Shown piece by piece: positions 50,817 to 61,423 of a stretch of 64,000 bases of DNA (positions are counted from its first letter, which is position 1; each line of letters opens with the position of its first letter). Location: contig JBAOHJ010000001.1 in NCBI GenBank assembly GCA_037045055.1, forward strand, positions 744,001 to 808,000. The letters are read 5' to 3'. Both the position numbers and the translations under genes were made by a program. This DNA is from Phosphoribacter sp037045055. Its GTDB lineage: Bacteria > Actinomycetota > Actinomycetes > Actinomycetales > Dermatophilaceae. The notes under the pieces are model-generated. The model made no database searches. It was not told the DNA's origin and saw nothing but the letters and a program-made list of their open reading frames with translations.

Positions 50817-50899
50817 GGCAGGGCGCGGGCGCCGTCGACACGGCGGTGCCCGGACCGCTGCCACTCATCCCCCGACTCGACCACAGGAGCGCAGCGCCC

Positions 50900-52561
<1,662 letters not shown>

Positions 52562-52576
52562 GCGGCCGGCCCGACC

Positions 52577-54175
52577 TCAGTGCCGCCAGGTGGGGTGCCC
52601 GCCGAGATCCTTGAGGACCAGGCCGGCGGTGGAGTAGCCGGACACCATCACCCCGGGCAGCCCGGCCAGTGGCCGGGTCCACTGGCCGGCGAGGTACAGC
52701 CCGGGCACCGGGCTGCGCTGGGCCGGGCGCTCGCGGTGCAGCATCCGCGCGTCGAGCGCCCACCCGGCGAAAGCTCCGTCGAGGCTGCCGCTGCGACGCA
52801 CCATGTCCATCGGGGTGTAGACCCGTCGCACGACGACGTGCCGGCGCAGGTCGGGGATGAGCTCCTCGGCGCGCCGGACGAACACGTCGGCGACCGCCTC
52901 CTTGTCGCGGTCCCAGTCGATGTCGCCGCTGACGAGTGTCGTGGGGCACTCCAGCTTCACCGAGTGCATCCCCGGCGGCGCCATCTCGGGCTGGTGGAAG
53001 GTCGCGACGTAGAGGTAGTAGGCGGCCCGCTCGACGTCGCCGCCGGGGAAGCGCGCCATCGACTGCTCGACGTCGTTGCTCGTGTAGACGAAGTTGAGTC
53101 GCTTGAGCTCCTTGCGCATGGCGTGCAGGTCCAGGTCCACCCCGAGCTGGACCTGGAAGAACGGCGGCGTCGTGGGCAGGGTCGGCAGCCGGCGGCGCAG
53201 CCGGGCCGGGACCACCTCGCGCGGCAGGTGCTCGAGGTAGAGACGGCGCGGGTCCGCGGCGCTGACCACGGCACCGGCGTCGAAGCGGCGTCCGTCGGCG
53301 GTCTCGACGCCGGTCACCCGACCCCGGGACAGGACCATCCGACGCACCTCGGCGCCGGTGACGACGGTGCCGCCGGCCTCGACGAACATCGAGCGCATCG
53401 CCTCGGCGATGGCCCCGAAGCCGCCGGTCGGCATGAACATCGTGTTGAGCGAGTGGACGAGGAACACCGATGCCACGGCCGCGGACAGCTGCGAGGGCGG
53501 CGTGCCGATGCCGACGCACAACATCGACAGGTAGGCCTTGAGCTGCGGGTCCCGCAGATGCTCGTCGAGCAGCGAGGCCAGGCTGCGGTTCTGGTACTTC
53601 AGCAGGGTGTGCCCGGGCAGGGCGAGCCGCCGGGCCAGCGGCGCGAAGGCATCGCCCAACCAGGGCCGTTGGAACTGCTCCAGGATCACGTCGCCGCGGC
53701 GCCGGTGCCCCGGCGCGTCCGGGGCTCGGAAGGTGGGCAGCACCGCCTCGAGGTCGGCGGCCATGGCCTGCATGTCCAGCAGCACCCGGGTGATGCCGAG
53801 GCGCTCGGTGGGGAAGCGTCGGGTGAGCGTGTCGGCGGTGGTCGTGAGGTCGGCGGCCATGGTCAGCCGCTCGCCGGGGAAGACGCACTGGAAGTCCTGC
53901 CGGTCGGCCACCATCGTCACCCGCGTGCCGATGCCCAGCCGTTCGAAGACCTCCCGTGGCGGCATCCCGAGCCGGAAGGCCAACATGATGTGGCCGCCGT
54001 GGTCCCAGTAGAACCCCTGCTCGCCGTCGCCGTGCGCGTAGCCGCCGACGTGCGGGTTCTTCTCCAGCAACAGGGTGCGTGCCCCCTGCGAGGCCAGCGT
54101 CAGCGCGCAGGTCAGCCCCCCGCCGCCGGAGCCGGCGACGATGGCGTCGTAGTGGGTGCGGTGTGGCTCGGGCAT
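52577..54175 (-). CDS. FAD-dependent oxidoreductase, phytoene desaturase (CrtI)/retinol saturase-like
   Basis: 532 residues. The N-terminal FAD motif AIVAGSGGGGLTCALTLASQG is followed by LLLEKNPHVGGYAHG, and near the C-terminus GLYLAGQWTRPLAGLPGVMVSG gives the second FAD-binding element. This places it among the CrtI-like desaturases and isomerases. No phytoene synthase or other carotenoid gene is nearby, so carotenoid synthesis is not implied. It ends a minus-strand run of acyl-lipid-type genes and lies 121 bp downstream of the MMPL gene, with its own ATGAGGAT-type leader; it may be a separate transcript. Confidence 0.87.
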   Translation of the reverse strand: MPEPHRTHYDAIVAGSGGGGLTCALTLASQGARTLLLEKNPHVGGYAHGDGEQGFYWDHGGHIMLAFRLGMPPREVFERLGIGTRVTMVADRQDFQCVFPGERLTMAADLTTTADTLTRRFPTERLGITRVLLDMQAMAADLEAVLPTFRAPDAPGHRRRGDVILEQFQRPWLGDAFAPLARRLALPGHTLLKYQNRSLASLLDEHLRDPQLKAYLSMLCVGIGTPPSQLSAAVASVFLVHSLNTMFMPTGGFGAIAEAMRSMFVEAGGTVVTGAEVRRMVLSRGRVTGVETADGRRFDAGAVVSAADPRRLYLEHLPREVVPARLRRRLPTLPTTPPFFQVQLGVDLDLHAMRKELKRLNFVYTSNDVEQSMARFPGGDVERAAYYLYVATFHQPEMAPPGMHSVKLECPTTLVSGDIDWDRDKEAVADVFVRRAEELIPDLRRHVVVRRVYTPMDMVRRSGSLDGAFAGWALDARMLHRERPAQRSPVPGLYLAGQWTRPLAGLPGVMVSGYSTAGLVLKDLGGHPTWRH

Positions 54176-54296
54176 CGGTGATCCTCATGTCGGGAGCTGT
54201 CGACGAGCGTCTGAGCGTCGGGAGGGTCCGGAGCGTCGGCGTCGTCGCGGCACTGCCGGGTGTGGCGGCGACGAGGGCGTCACCGCCGGTCTTGCT

Positions 54297-56639
54297 TCAA
54301 GGAGTCGGCGGCACCGTCGTGGATACTCGGGCGGGTGGGCCCGTCTCGCGCGCCGGGCGCGAACGCCCGGGCAGCCACCAGTTCCAGCGTCCCATGAGGC
54401 GCATCGACGCCGGGACGACGACCAGCCGCACCAGGGTGGCGTCGAGCGCGATGGCCACGGCCATCCCGAACCCGAGCTGTTTCATCGGCAGGATCCCGGC
54501 CAGGGCGAAGGACCCGAAGACCACCACCATGAGCAGGGCGGCCCCGGAGATCAGCGGGGCCGTGCGGGCCACCCCGGAGGCGACGCTGCCGGCGTTGTCG
54601 CGGGTGCGCAGGTAGATCTCGCGCACCCGGCCGAGCAGGAACACCTCGTAGTCGGTGCTGAGGCTGAACAGCAGGGCCAGCAGCAGGATCGGCACGAAGT
54701 TCTGGATCGGCGAGGCCTGCTGGACCCCGAGCAGACCGGCACCGAGGCCGTGCTGGAAGACCACGACCAGGACCCCGAAGGTCGCCCCGACCGACAGCAG
54801 GTTCATCGAGATCGCCTTGAGCGGCAACAGGATCGAGCGGAAGGTGAGCAGCAGCAACAGGTAGATGGCGACCAGCATGGCCCCGACGACGCGCGGCAGG
54901 TGATCGGCGATCACCGCGTTGCTGGCCACCCCCTCGGCGGTCTCCCCGCCGACCAGGACGCGCGCCCCCGCCGGTGCGTCGCGTGCGGCCACGCGCCGGA
55001 CGTCCTCGAGCAGGCGGGTGGTGGACTCGGCCGAGGCCCGGTCCACCGGCACCACGTCGAGGACGAGCCTGCGCGCGTCGGCCGAGACGTAGTAGCCCAC
55101 CGATGCCGCCTCCGAGGGCGGCAGCTGTGCGCGAATCCCCGGGTCGAGAGCGGTCAGAGGCGCGTCCGCGGCGACCGCGCGCAGGACCGGCAGCGGGGTG
55201 TCGACCCGGGCGACCCCGGGCAGGGTGCCCAGGTGCCCGACGAGCGTGCCCACGGCGGCCGACGCGGCGGGAGAGGTCAGCGGCTGGTCTGCGGCGACGA
55301 GCACCCGCACCGGCGCGGTGGACCCGGTGCCGAACTGCTCCTGCATCCGGTCGAAACCGGCCCGCACAGCCGAGGAGGGCGGCACGATCCCGGCGTCGGG
55401 GGTGAAGGTACGCAGGCCGATCGCCGGGGCCGCGAGAGCCAGCAGCAGCGCCACCCCGCCGACGAGGAACGCCAGCGGACGGCGCATCACCCGCGTGGCG
55501 AGCCTGGCCCACCGCTGCCCCGCCGCCGGGTCGGCGAGGGAGAAGGGCAGCCGCACCCGTCCTCCCTCGATCCGGTGGCCGATCACCCTCAGCAGCACGG
55601 GCAGCAGCAGCACCGAGGTCAGCGTCGCGAAGGCGACGACGAGGACCGCGCCGAGGGCGATCGAGGTGATGACCCCCAGGGGCACGAGGAACAAGGTGGC
55701 CATGGCCGCGACGATGGTGACCCCGGAGAACAGCACGGTCTCGCCGCTGGTGCGCAGCGTCACCGCCACGGCCTGCTCGACCGGGCGGCCCCGGGCCAGC
55801 TCCTCCTTGAACCGGGCAATGACGAAGAGGGAGTAGTCGACCCCGACGCCCAGGCCGAGCATCGACGCGGTGTTCTGGACGAAGACCGACAGCTCGGTAT
55901 GCCGCGCCAGGACGGCCAGGACGGCGAAGCTGGCCAGGATCGAGGTGACGCCCACGGTGAGCGAGGCCAGCGCGGCGACGAACCCGCCATACAGGCTGAG
56001 CAGGACCAGCAGGATGAGCGGCATGGTGATGAGCTCGGCCCGCGCCAGACCCGACTCGCTGACCGCGTTGACCTCTCCCCAGAACGCCGCCGTCCCGACG
56101 AGCGAGACCTCCAGGCCCTGCGCGGCATACCGGCTGGTGAGCTCCTGCTGCAGGTGCGGCAGCTCGCGGCGCAGATCCCCGTCGGGCACGTCGAGGGCGA
56201 GCAGCTGGATCGCCGTCGCATGGTCGGCACCGACGAAACCCTCGCGGACCGGGCCGCTCGTCGTGGCGAACCCGAGCTGACTGCTCACCCGCAGCTCGGG
56301 TCGACGCGCCACGTCGTCGAACACCCGACGCAACCGCCCCTCGAAGCCGGGCTGGTCGCGGGTGTACCACTCGTCGTGGACGACGACGGTGACGCTGCTG
56401 GGGCCGCGGGCGACGAACCCGGTGCGCAGGGCCTCGTCGACCGCGGCGCTGTCCGAGCCCGCGACCGACCAGCCACCGCCGGACAGCAGCCCCGGCAGCG
56501 GCGCCCCGACCGCCCCCGTGACGGCCAGGCCGACCAGCCAGATCCCGAGGATCTGCCACCGCCACCGTCCGCCGAGGTGCACGACGGCGTCCACCAGCGG
56601 GGCGGCGCGGCCCGGGGTCGGCGAATGGTGCCTACCCAT
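54297..56639 (-). CDS. MMPL/RND-family lipid exporter
   Basis: 780 residues, with twelve or so membrane segments in two RND halves. The first half begins RWRWQILGIWLVGLAVTGAVGA; the proton-relay motifs LGVGVDYSLFVIARFKEEL and LLFSLSTDYEVFLLGRVREIYL are in the expected positions in segments 4 and 10. MMPL proteins export lipids or lipid-linked products in actinobacteria. It overlaps the ThiF-like gene by 8 bp, so it is part of the same operon and probably exports that operon's product. That link is inference. Confidence 0.93.
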   Translation of the reverse strand: MGRHHSPTPGRAAPLVDAVVHLGGRWRWQILGIWLVGLAVTGAVGAPLPGLLSGGGWSVAGSDSAAVDEALRTGFVARGPSSVTVVVHDEWYTRDQPGFEGRLRRVFDDVARRPELRVSSQLGFATTSGPVREGFVGADHATAIQLLALDVPDGDLRRELPHLQQELTSRYAAQGLEVSLVGTAAFWGEVNAVSESGLARAELITMPLILLVLLSLYGGFVAALASLTVGVTSILASFAVLAVLARHTELSVFVQNTASMLGLGVGVDYSLFVIARFKEELARGRPVEQAVAVTLRTSGETVLFSGVTIVAAMATLFLVPLGVITSIALGAVLVVAFATLTSVLLLPVLLRVIGHRIEGGRVRLPFSLADPAAGQRWARLATRVMRRPLAFLVGGVALLLALAAPAIGLRTFTPDAGIVPPSSAVRAGFDRMQEQFGTGSTAPVRVLVAADQPLTSPAASAAVGTLVGHLGTLPGVARVDTPLPVLRAVAADAPLTALDPGIRAQLPPSEAASVGYYVSADARRLVLDVVPVDRASAESTTRLLEDVRRVAARDAPAGARVLVGGETAEGVASNAVIADHLPRVVGAMLVAIYLLLLLTFRSILLPLKAISMNLLSVGATFGVLVVVFQHGLGAGLLGVQQASPIQNFVPILLLALLFSLSTDYEVFLLGRVREIYLRTRDNAGSVASGVARTAPLISGAALLMVVVFGSFALAGILPMKQLGFGMAVAIALDATLVRLVVVPASMRLMGRWNWWLPGRSRPARETGPPARVSTTVPPTP

Positions 56640-57525
56640 CGGCGCGGGCCCGCAGCATCGCCAGGTCGCGCAGCGCCAGGGCGGCCTGCACCGGCTTGCG
56701 GACCGAGGCCGACAGACGCTCCCGCCGGGGGCGCACCGCGTTGTCCACGGACAGCAGGGTATGCCGCCGCACCCGGGATCCCTCGGCGATGGCGACGACG
56801 ATCCGGCAGGCCACTGCGCCGAACAACATGGACGCGTACACCAGCTGGGCCAGGCCCTCGTCGGCGGTCCCCGTGACCAGGGCCCGCGCCGCCTGCAGCA
56901 TCTCCACCGGGACCATGCGCATGGGCACGGCGCGACGCATCAGCTCCCAGGTCGAGGCGGTCTCGACCTGGGCGCGGGTCAGCGCGCCGTCGAACGGCAC
57001 CGACCCCGGGCGGTAGGCGTAGTACCGGACGTACTGGGTGCCGGCCATGTCCCAGCCGCTGACCACCGGCCGCCCGAGCCGCGCGGCGGCCTCGTGCAGG
57101 TGCCATTTGGCCACCCAGCCGGCCCGCTCGGTGACGTCGATCCCGTCGATGACCACATCGGCGGCGCCCACCACCGCCCGGACGTTGTCGGCGGTGATCC
57201 CCTCGGTCTGCACGCTCGCCGTCGCCTGGGGGTCGACGGCCCTGATCCGCCCGGCCGCGACGATGCCCTTGTTGAGGCCCACCTCGTGCAGGAACGCGCT
57301 CTGCCGGTTGAGGTTGCTCACCTCGAAGTCCCCGGGCTCGGCGAGCAGGAACCGCCGCACCCCCACCCGCACGAGCGGCTCGACCGCAGCCCCGCCGGTG
57401 GAGCCGCACCCGGCCACCAGCACGGTCATCGTGCCCAGGCGCTGCTGAGCGGCGGCGCTGACGAACCCCCGGTTGCGAGTGGTGAGTTCGGCGTACAGGT
57501 CGGTCGGGGCCACGGTCGCGGACAT
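56632..57525 (-). CDS. ThiF/MoeB-type E1-like adenylyltransferase
   Basis: 297 residues from the ATG at 57525, behind CAGGAG. The ATP-binding region VLVAGCGSTGGAAVEPLVRVGV (39-45 for the glycine loop), Asp66, then SNLNRQSAF (Asn71, Arg74, Gln75), Lys86 and Asp130 in VVIDGID reproduce the adenylation site of MoeB/ThiF. The CxxC zinc motifs of MoeB are absent, and the region after 140 (GWDMAGTQYVRYYAYRPG) is family-specific. No ubiquitin-like partner (ThiS or MoaD type) is encoded nearby. It may adenylate a carboxylate of a small molecule or peptide. It overlaps the MMPL gene by 8 bp. Confidence 0.88.
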   Translation of the reverse strand: MSATVAPTDLYAELTTRNRGFVSAAAQQRLGTMTVLVAGCGSTGGAAVEPLVRVGVRRFLLAEPGDFEVSNLNRQSAFLHEVGLNKGIVAAGRIRAVDPQATASVQTEGITADNVRAVVGAADVVIDGIDVTERAGWVAKWHLHEAAARLGRPVVSGWDMAGTQYVRYYAYRPGSVPFDGALTRAQVETASTWELMRRAVPMRMVPVEMLQAARALVTGTADEGLAQLVYASMLFGAVACRIVVAIAEGSRVRRHTLLSVDNAVRPRRERLSASVRKPVQAALALRDLAMLRARADG

Positions 57526-57551
57526 CGGGTGCGCTCCTGCGGTCGGGGGGG

Positions 57552-59171
57552 CTAGGGGCAGTCGGGCCGGCAGGCGCGCTGGCCCATGGCGTCGAGGAAG
57601 ACCGCGAGCACCTGGTCGGCGTCGTCCGCGCGGTAGCTGGCGCCCCCGGTTGCCCGGCTGATCGCGGCGAGCGCGGCGGCGTCGGCGTCCGGCCCGAAGG
57701 CGACGGTGATGACGGGCACGGGCCGGGCCGCGTGGCGCTCGGCCGTCAAGGTGGCGACCAGATTCTCCAGGCTCATGGCCCGCTCGGTGTCCGCGCCGTC
57801 GGAAAGCACGACGACGGCGTTGACTCTCCCGTCGACCCAACTGCCCTGCACGGCCCGCACCGCGGCGAGCGTCGTGGAGTACAGCGCCGTGTCGCCGGCG
57901 GGTCGCAGCGTCGCGAGCCCCGCGCCCAGCCGGGCGCGGCCGGCGACGTCGAGAGTCGTCGTGGGCACGACCTCGGTGTATGCCGGCCGGCCCCCGGAGG
58001 CGTCCGAGAACGCCCAGAGACCGACCTGGGTGGCGTCCGGGTACAGCGCCATACCCTTGCCCGCAGCCTCGGCGGCGATGGCCAGCCGCGACGGGCCGCC
58101 GCTGCGCGGGCCGCCCACGCCCCACGCCATCGACCCGGAGACGTCGACCACGGCCAGCAGACGCGCGTCGAGCTTGACGGCGGCCAGGGTGTGCTCGGCC
58201 TGGTCGAGGGACAGAGCGTCCAGGCGCTTGGTGTCCGCGGCTTGCGTGCCGTCCACGCCCCGCTCGGGGGTCAGGTCGAAGCCGGGGCGGCCCTGGGCGT
58301 CGCGGAAGCCAGCCGAGCGGATCGCGGTCTGCGAGCTGGGCATGGCCAACAGGTCGAGGAATGCGCCGGCGGCCGCCTGGACCGTCGCGGACTTGCTCAG
58401 CACGGCATACGGGTAGTCGTACGACGCGGTCGCGGGGTAGATGGCCAGCGGTCCCGTGCCGCCGGCCCCGGCCGCCCAGACGGCCTGCTCGGGCACCGGC
58501 ACGAGGGTCAGACCCGACCCGGCGAGGTCTCGCAGCCGCTCGGTGGGCGGGGCATCGGTCGTCGACGCGCTGCGCAGCAGTCCGGCGAGTGCGGCGCGCG
58601 CGTCGCCGCGGGCCGCGGTGGCCGCCTGCAGGGCGATGATCGTGCCCACCCGCTCCGGGGACAGGCGCGCCGCCCCGAGCGTGACGGTGGGTCCGGGCGT
58701 GCCGCTCGTGGCTCGGGCGGACAGGTCGCTCATCGTCGGCCGACCGTGCGGCTGCAGGTGCTGCGCGGTGGCGCGCGAGCCGGCCAGCACCAGCGGGCTG
58801 GTCGCGACGGAGGGGGCGTCCAGGGCGGCGGCGACCTTGTCCTCCTTGGCCCGGGTCAGCCACAGCGTCGAGTCGGGGATCCACACGTCGGGCGGGCGCA
58901 CCGATCCGGCCTGCAGGCGCTCGAGCACCGTCGCGGGTGGGGTGGCGGTCACCGTGACGGCCGGGCAGCGCCCCTCGTCGGCGTTGAGCCGCTGACCCAG
59001 CGTGGTGAGCACCGGCGCGAGGTCGGGCGAGACGGTCACCGCGAGTCGCTGTCGCTGCTCGCACCGGTCCTGCTGCCCCGTCGCGCGGCTGACGAGGACG
59101 CCACCGACCAGCAGGACCGTCGCGCCCAGGACCGCCACGAGACGTCGTCGGTCAGCCCACACGACGGGCAC
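57552..59171 (-). CDS. Membrane-anchored VWA domain / extracellular solute-binding hybrid
   Basis: 539 residues. An N-terminal membrane anchor (LVAVLGATVLLVGGVLV, 11-27) without a lipobox is followed by a periplasmic-binding-like region (about 42-320). That region opens LAVTVSPDLAPVL and includes VWIPDSTLWL and AIYPATASYDYPYAVLSK, as in type II ABC solute-binding proteins. A C-terminal VWA domain starts near 335, with the MIDAS motif DVSGSMAWG (Asp343, Ser345, Ser347) and LSDGADTE. Such hybrids are seen in actinobacteria but their role is unknown. The GTG overlaps the preceding acyltransferase-like gene by 20 bp, which ties it to the operon. Confidence 0.87.
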   Translation of the reverse strand: MPVVWADRRRLVAVLGATVLLVGGVLVSRATGQQDRCEQRQRLAVTVSPDLAPVLTTLGQRLNADEGRCPAVTVTATPPATVLERLQAGSVRPPDVWIPDSTLWLTRAKEDKVAAALDAPSVATSPLVLAGSRATAQHLQPHGRPTMSDLSARATSGTPGPTVTLGAARLSPERVGTIIALQAATAARGDARAALAGLLRSASTTDAPPTERLRDLAGSGLTLVPVPEQAVWAAGAGGTGPLAIYPATASYDYPYAVLSKSATVQAAAGAFLDLLAMPSSQTAIRSAGFRDAQGRPGFDLTPERGVDGTQAADTKRLDALSLDQAEHTLAAVKLDARLLAVVDVSGSMAWGVGGPRSGGPSRLAIAAEAAGKGMALYPDATQVGLWAFSDASGGRPAYTEVVPTTTLDVAGRARLGAGLATLRPAGDTALYSTTLAAVRAVQGSWVDGRVNAVVVLSDGADTERAMSLENLVATLTAERHAARPVPVITVAFGPDADAAALAAISRATGGASYRADDADQVLAVFLDAMGQRACRPDCP

Positions 59172-60069
59172 CTCCGACCCGGGTCAGCTCGCCGGGGCGG
59201 GTGGCCGACGCGCTCGCCGCGGCCCGGAACAGATCCTGCGAGGCGAGCATCTCGGCCATCATCGCCGTCCGGTCGCTGACCATCGCCTCGTCGATGTGCG
59301 CGACGAACGGCTTGACCGCGTCGCGTCGGGTGTAGGCGTGCCGGAGCAGGTCGTGCTCGGACACGGTCGGCTCGGTGCCCTCGATGATCTGGACCGGCAG
59401 GCCCGCCAGGAGCAGGTGGCGCAGGGCGCCACGCTCCTCGACGTCGCCGACGAGCGTGGCGACGGGTGTGGGCACGGCGGCCACGGCGTGGCACAGCCCG
59501 TAGAGCAGCTCCATCGACACCCGCATCCGCTGGACCCGGTCGGTCATCGAGCGGGCGTGCACGAACCTCTTGAGCTCGCGCACCTCGTGGCTGCGCACCC
59601 CCGGTGTCGGGGCGACGTGCTCGAAGACGTTGATGTCGTGGGCGACCTCCACGGGGAACCGGTCGCGGGCCGGGTCGAGCAGGTCCATGGGCGTCTCGTC
59701 GCCGTTGGTGGCCAGCGTGACGTACCCGAGGATCTGTCCGTCCGGGGCGAGGGTGAGGACGTGCTGGTCCTCGTCGTGCACCGCGCGGACGGGCTCGCAG
59801 AACGCCGCTCGGTGGTAGGCCAGGTCGCGGCAGATCCAGCCCAGCTGCAGGTACTGCGCGAACCGGAACCCCTGCAGGCCGATGAGGTAGCGGTGCGGCA
59901 GATCTCGGCTGGCCAGGGCCACGGTGGTCAGCCCGTCCCCACGGGTGACCCGGTGGGTGAAGCGAGCCGGGGCCACGGCGGTAAGCAGGTTGCCGTAGCG
60001 CAGGTCCCGGTGTGCGCCGATGAGGTCGTCGGCGTACCGGCTCGTGGCGCTCAGCGTCGGGTCGCACAT
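59152..60069 (-). CDS. Possible GNAT-fold acyltransferase resembling LuxI/FeeM N-acyl synthases
   Basis: 305 residues from the ATG at 60069, preceded by AAGGAGCC. I do not recognise it with certainty. The middle reads LIGLQGFRFAQYLQLGWI, then DEDQHVLTLAPDGQILGYVTL, and HEVRELKRFVHARSMTDRVQR. This order (a Tyr/Phe-rich helix, a beta strand pair around a GQILGY turn, and an E-x-x-R-F helix) resembles LuxI-type and FeeM-type acyl synthases of the GNAT fold. These join an acyl-ACP or acyl-CoA to an amine. An unrelated conserved actinobacterial family is the alternative. It sits between the acyl-CoA dehydrogenase (58 bp) and the VWA gene (20-bp overlap). Confidence 0.45.
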   Translation of the reverse strand: MCDPTLSATSRYADDLIGAHRDLRYGNLLTAVAPARFTHRVTRGDGLTTVALASRDLPHRYLIGLQGFRFAQYLQLGWICRDLAYHRAAFCEPVRAVHDEDQHVLTLAPDGQILGYVTLATNGDETPMDLLDPARDRFPVEVAHDINVFEHVAPTPGVRSHEVRELKRFVHARSMTDRVQRMRVSMELLYGLCHAVAAVPTPVATLVGDVEERGALRHLLLAGLPVQIIEGTEPTVSEHDLLRHAYTRRDAVKPFVAHIDEAMVSDRTAMMAEMLASQDLFRAAASASATRPGELTRVGGARRVG

Positions 60070-60127
60070 CGTGGGCTCCTTCGTCGATCTGGCGAACGGA
60101 CCTGGCCCCGGCCGAGCCGGCCCGGGT

Positions 60128-61351
60128 CTAGAGGTCGTCGTCCTGGTAGAGGCTCTCGGCGACCGCGAGGGCGAGGACCTCGGGCGTGCCCTCGTAGATC
60201 CGCGAGCCGAGCGCGTCGCGCAGCCGCTTCTCCATGCCGTGGTCACGCAGGTAGCCACGCGCACCCATGAGGCCCATGGCTTCGGTCGCCACGTCGATGG
60301 CGACCTGGTCGGCGAACAGCTTCGCGGTGGCGGTGTGGAACACCGGCGCGGGGATCTCGGTGTCGGCCAGGTAGGCCGCGCGCAGGTAGAGCATCCGCGA
60401 GGCCTCGACCTTCGCGGCCATCTCGGCGAGCTTGCGGGCGGTGAACTGGTGCTGCCAGAGCGGGACACCGCCCTGGACCCGCTCGCCGGCCCAGGCCACC
60501 GCCTGCTCGAGGGCGCCGCGGGCGACCCCGGTGGCGATCGCGGCGACCGCCGCCCGGGCCATGTTCATCTGCTGGATGTTGACGTAGACCCCGCCGCCCT
60601 CGCCCCCGACGACGTTCTCCACGGGCACCTCGACGTCGACGAACTGCAGCTCGGTGCCCAGGCAGGTGCGGTAGCCCATCTTGTCGGCGATGGCGCCGCG
60701 GGTGATGCCCGGGCTGTCCAGCGGGACGACGAAGCAGGTGAGCATCGAGGCGCCTTGGTGTCCCTCGATGTTCGCGAACACGGTGCCGTACCGGGCGACC
60801 TTGCCGTTGGTGATGAACTTCTTGTCGCCGTTGAGCAGGTAGTGGTCCCCGACGCGGGTGGCGCGCATGACCCCGCGGGCGAACTGCGCGTTCTCCGGGA
60901 TGAGCAGGTCGCACCCGGCCTGGTCCTCGGTGATGGCGTTGCACGCCAGCACGACCGCGTCCCCGGCGAACAGCGGCAGGAAGCGCGCCTGCAACCGGGG
61001 GTCCCCGGAGAGCAGGATCGGTGCCTGGCCGAGCATCGTGGCGCCGAACACCAGCGCCATCCCGGCGTCGACCGCGGCCAGCTCCTCCAGGACGACCGCG
61101 ACACCGAACTCGCCGTAGCCGAGCCCGCCGAACTGCTTGGGCACCACCAGCCGGGTCAGGCCCAGGTCGTGACCCTCCTGGACGAGGTCCCAGTCGAAGT
61201 CCTCGGCCGGGGCCTCGTCCAGCCTGCGGACGGCGGGGGCGACCCGCTCGCGCACCCAGTGCCGCACCCGGTCGCGCAGGTCCTCGATCTCGGGCGGCAG
61301 AGTGGTCAGGGTGGGGATGTCGAGCGGACGCTCGAGGGCGGCGACGGCCAT
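60128..61351 (-). CDS. Acyl-CoA dehydrogenase
   Basis: 407 residues. Family regions: DLRDRVRHWVRERVAP, PKQFGGLGYGEFGVAVVLEEL, CNAITEDQAGCD (normally ITEPxAGSD, so slightly diverged), FITNGKVARYGTVFA, FVVPLDSPGITRG, MGYRTCLGTELQFVDVEVP, and the catalytic Glu387 in RIYEGTPEV. It introduces a 2,3-double bond into an acyl-CoA and passes electrons to ETF. Placed in an operon with an acyltransferase-like and an E1-like protein, it may act on a pathway intermediate rather than in general beta-oxidation. GAGGAG precedes the ATG. Confidence 0.95.
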   Translation of the reverse strand: MAVAALERPLDIPTLTTLPPEIEDLRDRVRHWVRERVAPAVRRLDEAPAEDFDWDLVQEGHDLGLTRLVVPKQFGGLGYGEFGVAVVLEELAAVDAGMALVFGATMLGQAPILLSGDPRLQARFLPLFAGDAVVLACNAITEDQAGCDLLIPENAQFARGVMRATRVGDHYLLNGDKKFITNGKVARYGTVFANIEGHQGASMLTCFVVPLDSPGITRGAIADKMGYRTCLGTELQFVDVEVPVENVVGGEGGGVYVNIQQMNMARAAVAAIATGVARGALEQAVAWAGERVQGGVPLWQHQFTARKLAEMAAKVEASRMLYLRAAYLADTEIPAPVFHTATAKLFADQVAIDVATEAMGLMGARGYLRDHGMEKRLRDALGSRIYEGTPEVLALAVAESLYQDDDL

Positions 61352-61423
61352 GGGGACTCCTCGGTCGGTGGTCTCGGCACGGCATACCGCGACGTGCGGG
61401 GATGCCGGTGCCCTGGGGATGGG

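Noticed and set aside
47237..50890. Very long open frame on the plus strand overlapping the Mak-GlgB gene
   Set aside because: Arg/Pro/Gly-rich translation with no family signatures; it is a shadow frame of high-GC coding. Only its last part from 50900 (pgm) is real.
52577..54175. Carotenoid biosynthesis locus
   Set aside because: The oxidoreductase is CrtI-like, but no phytoene synthase, cyclase or prenyl synthase is present; the family has many non-carotenoid members.
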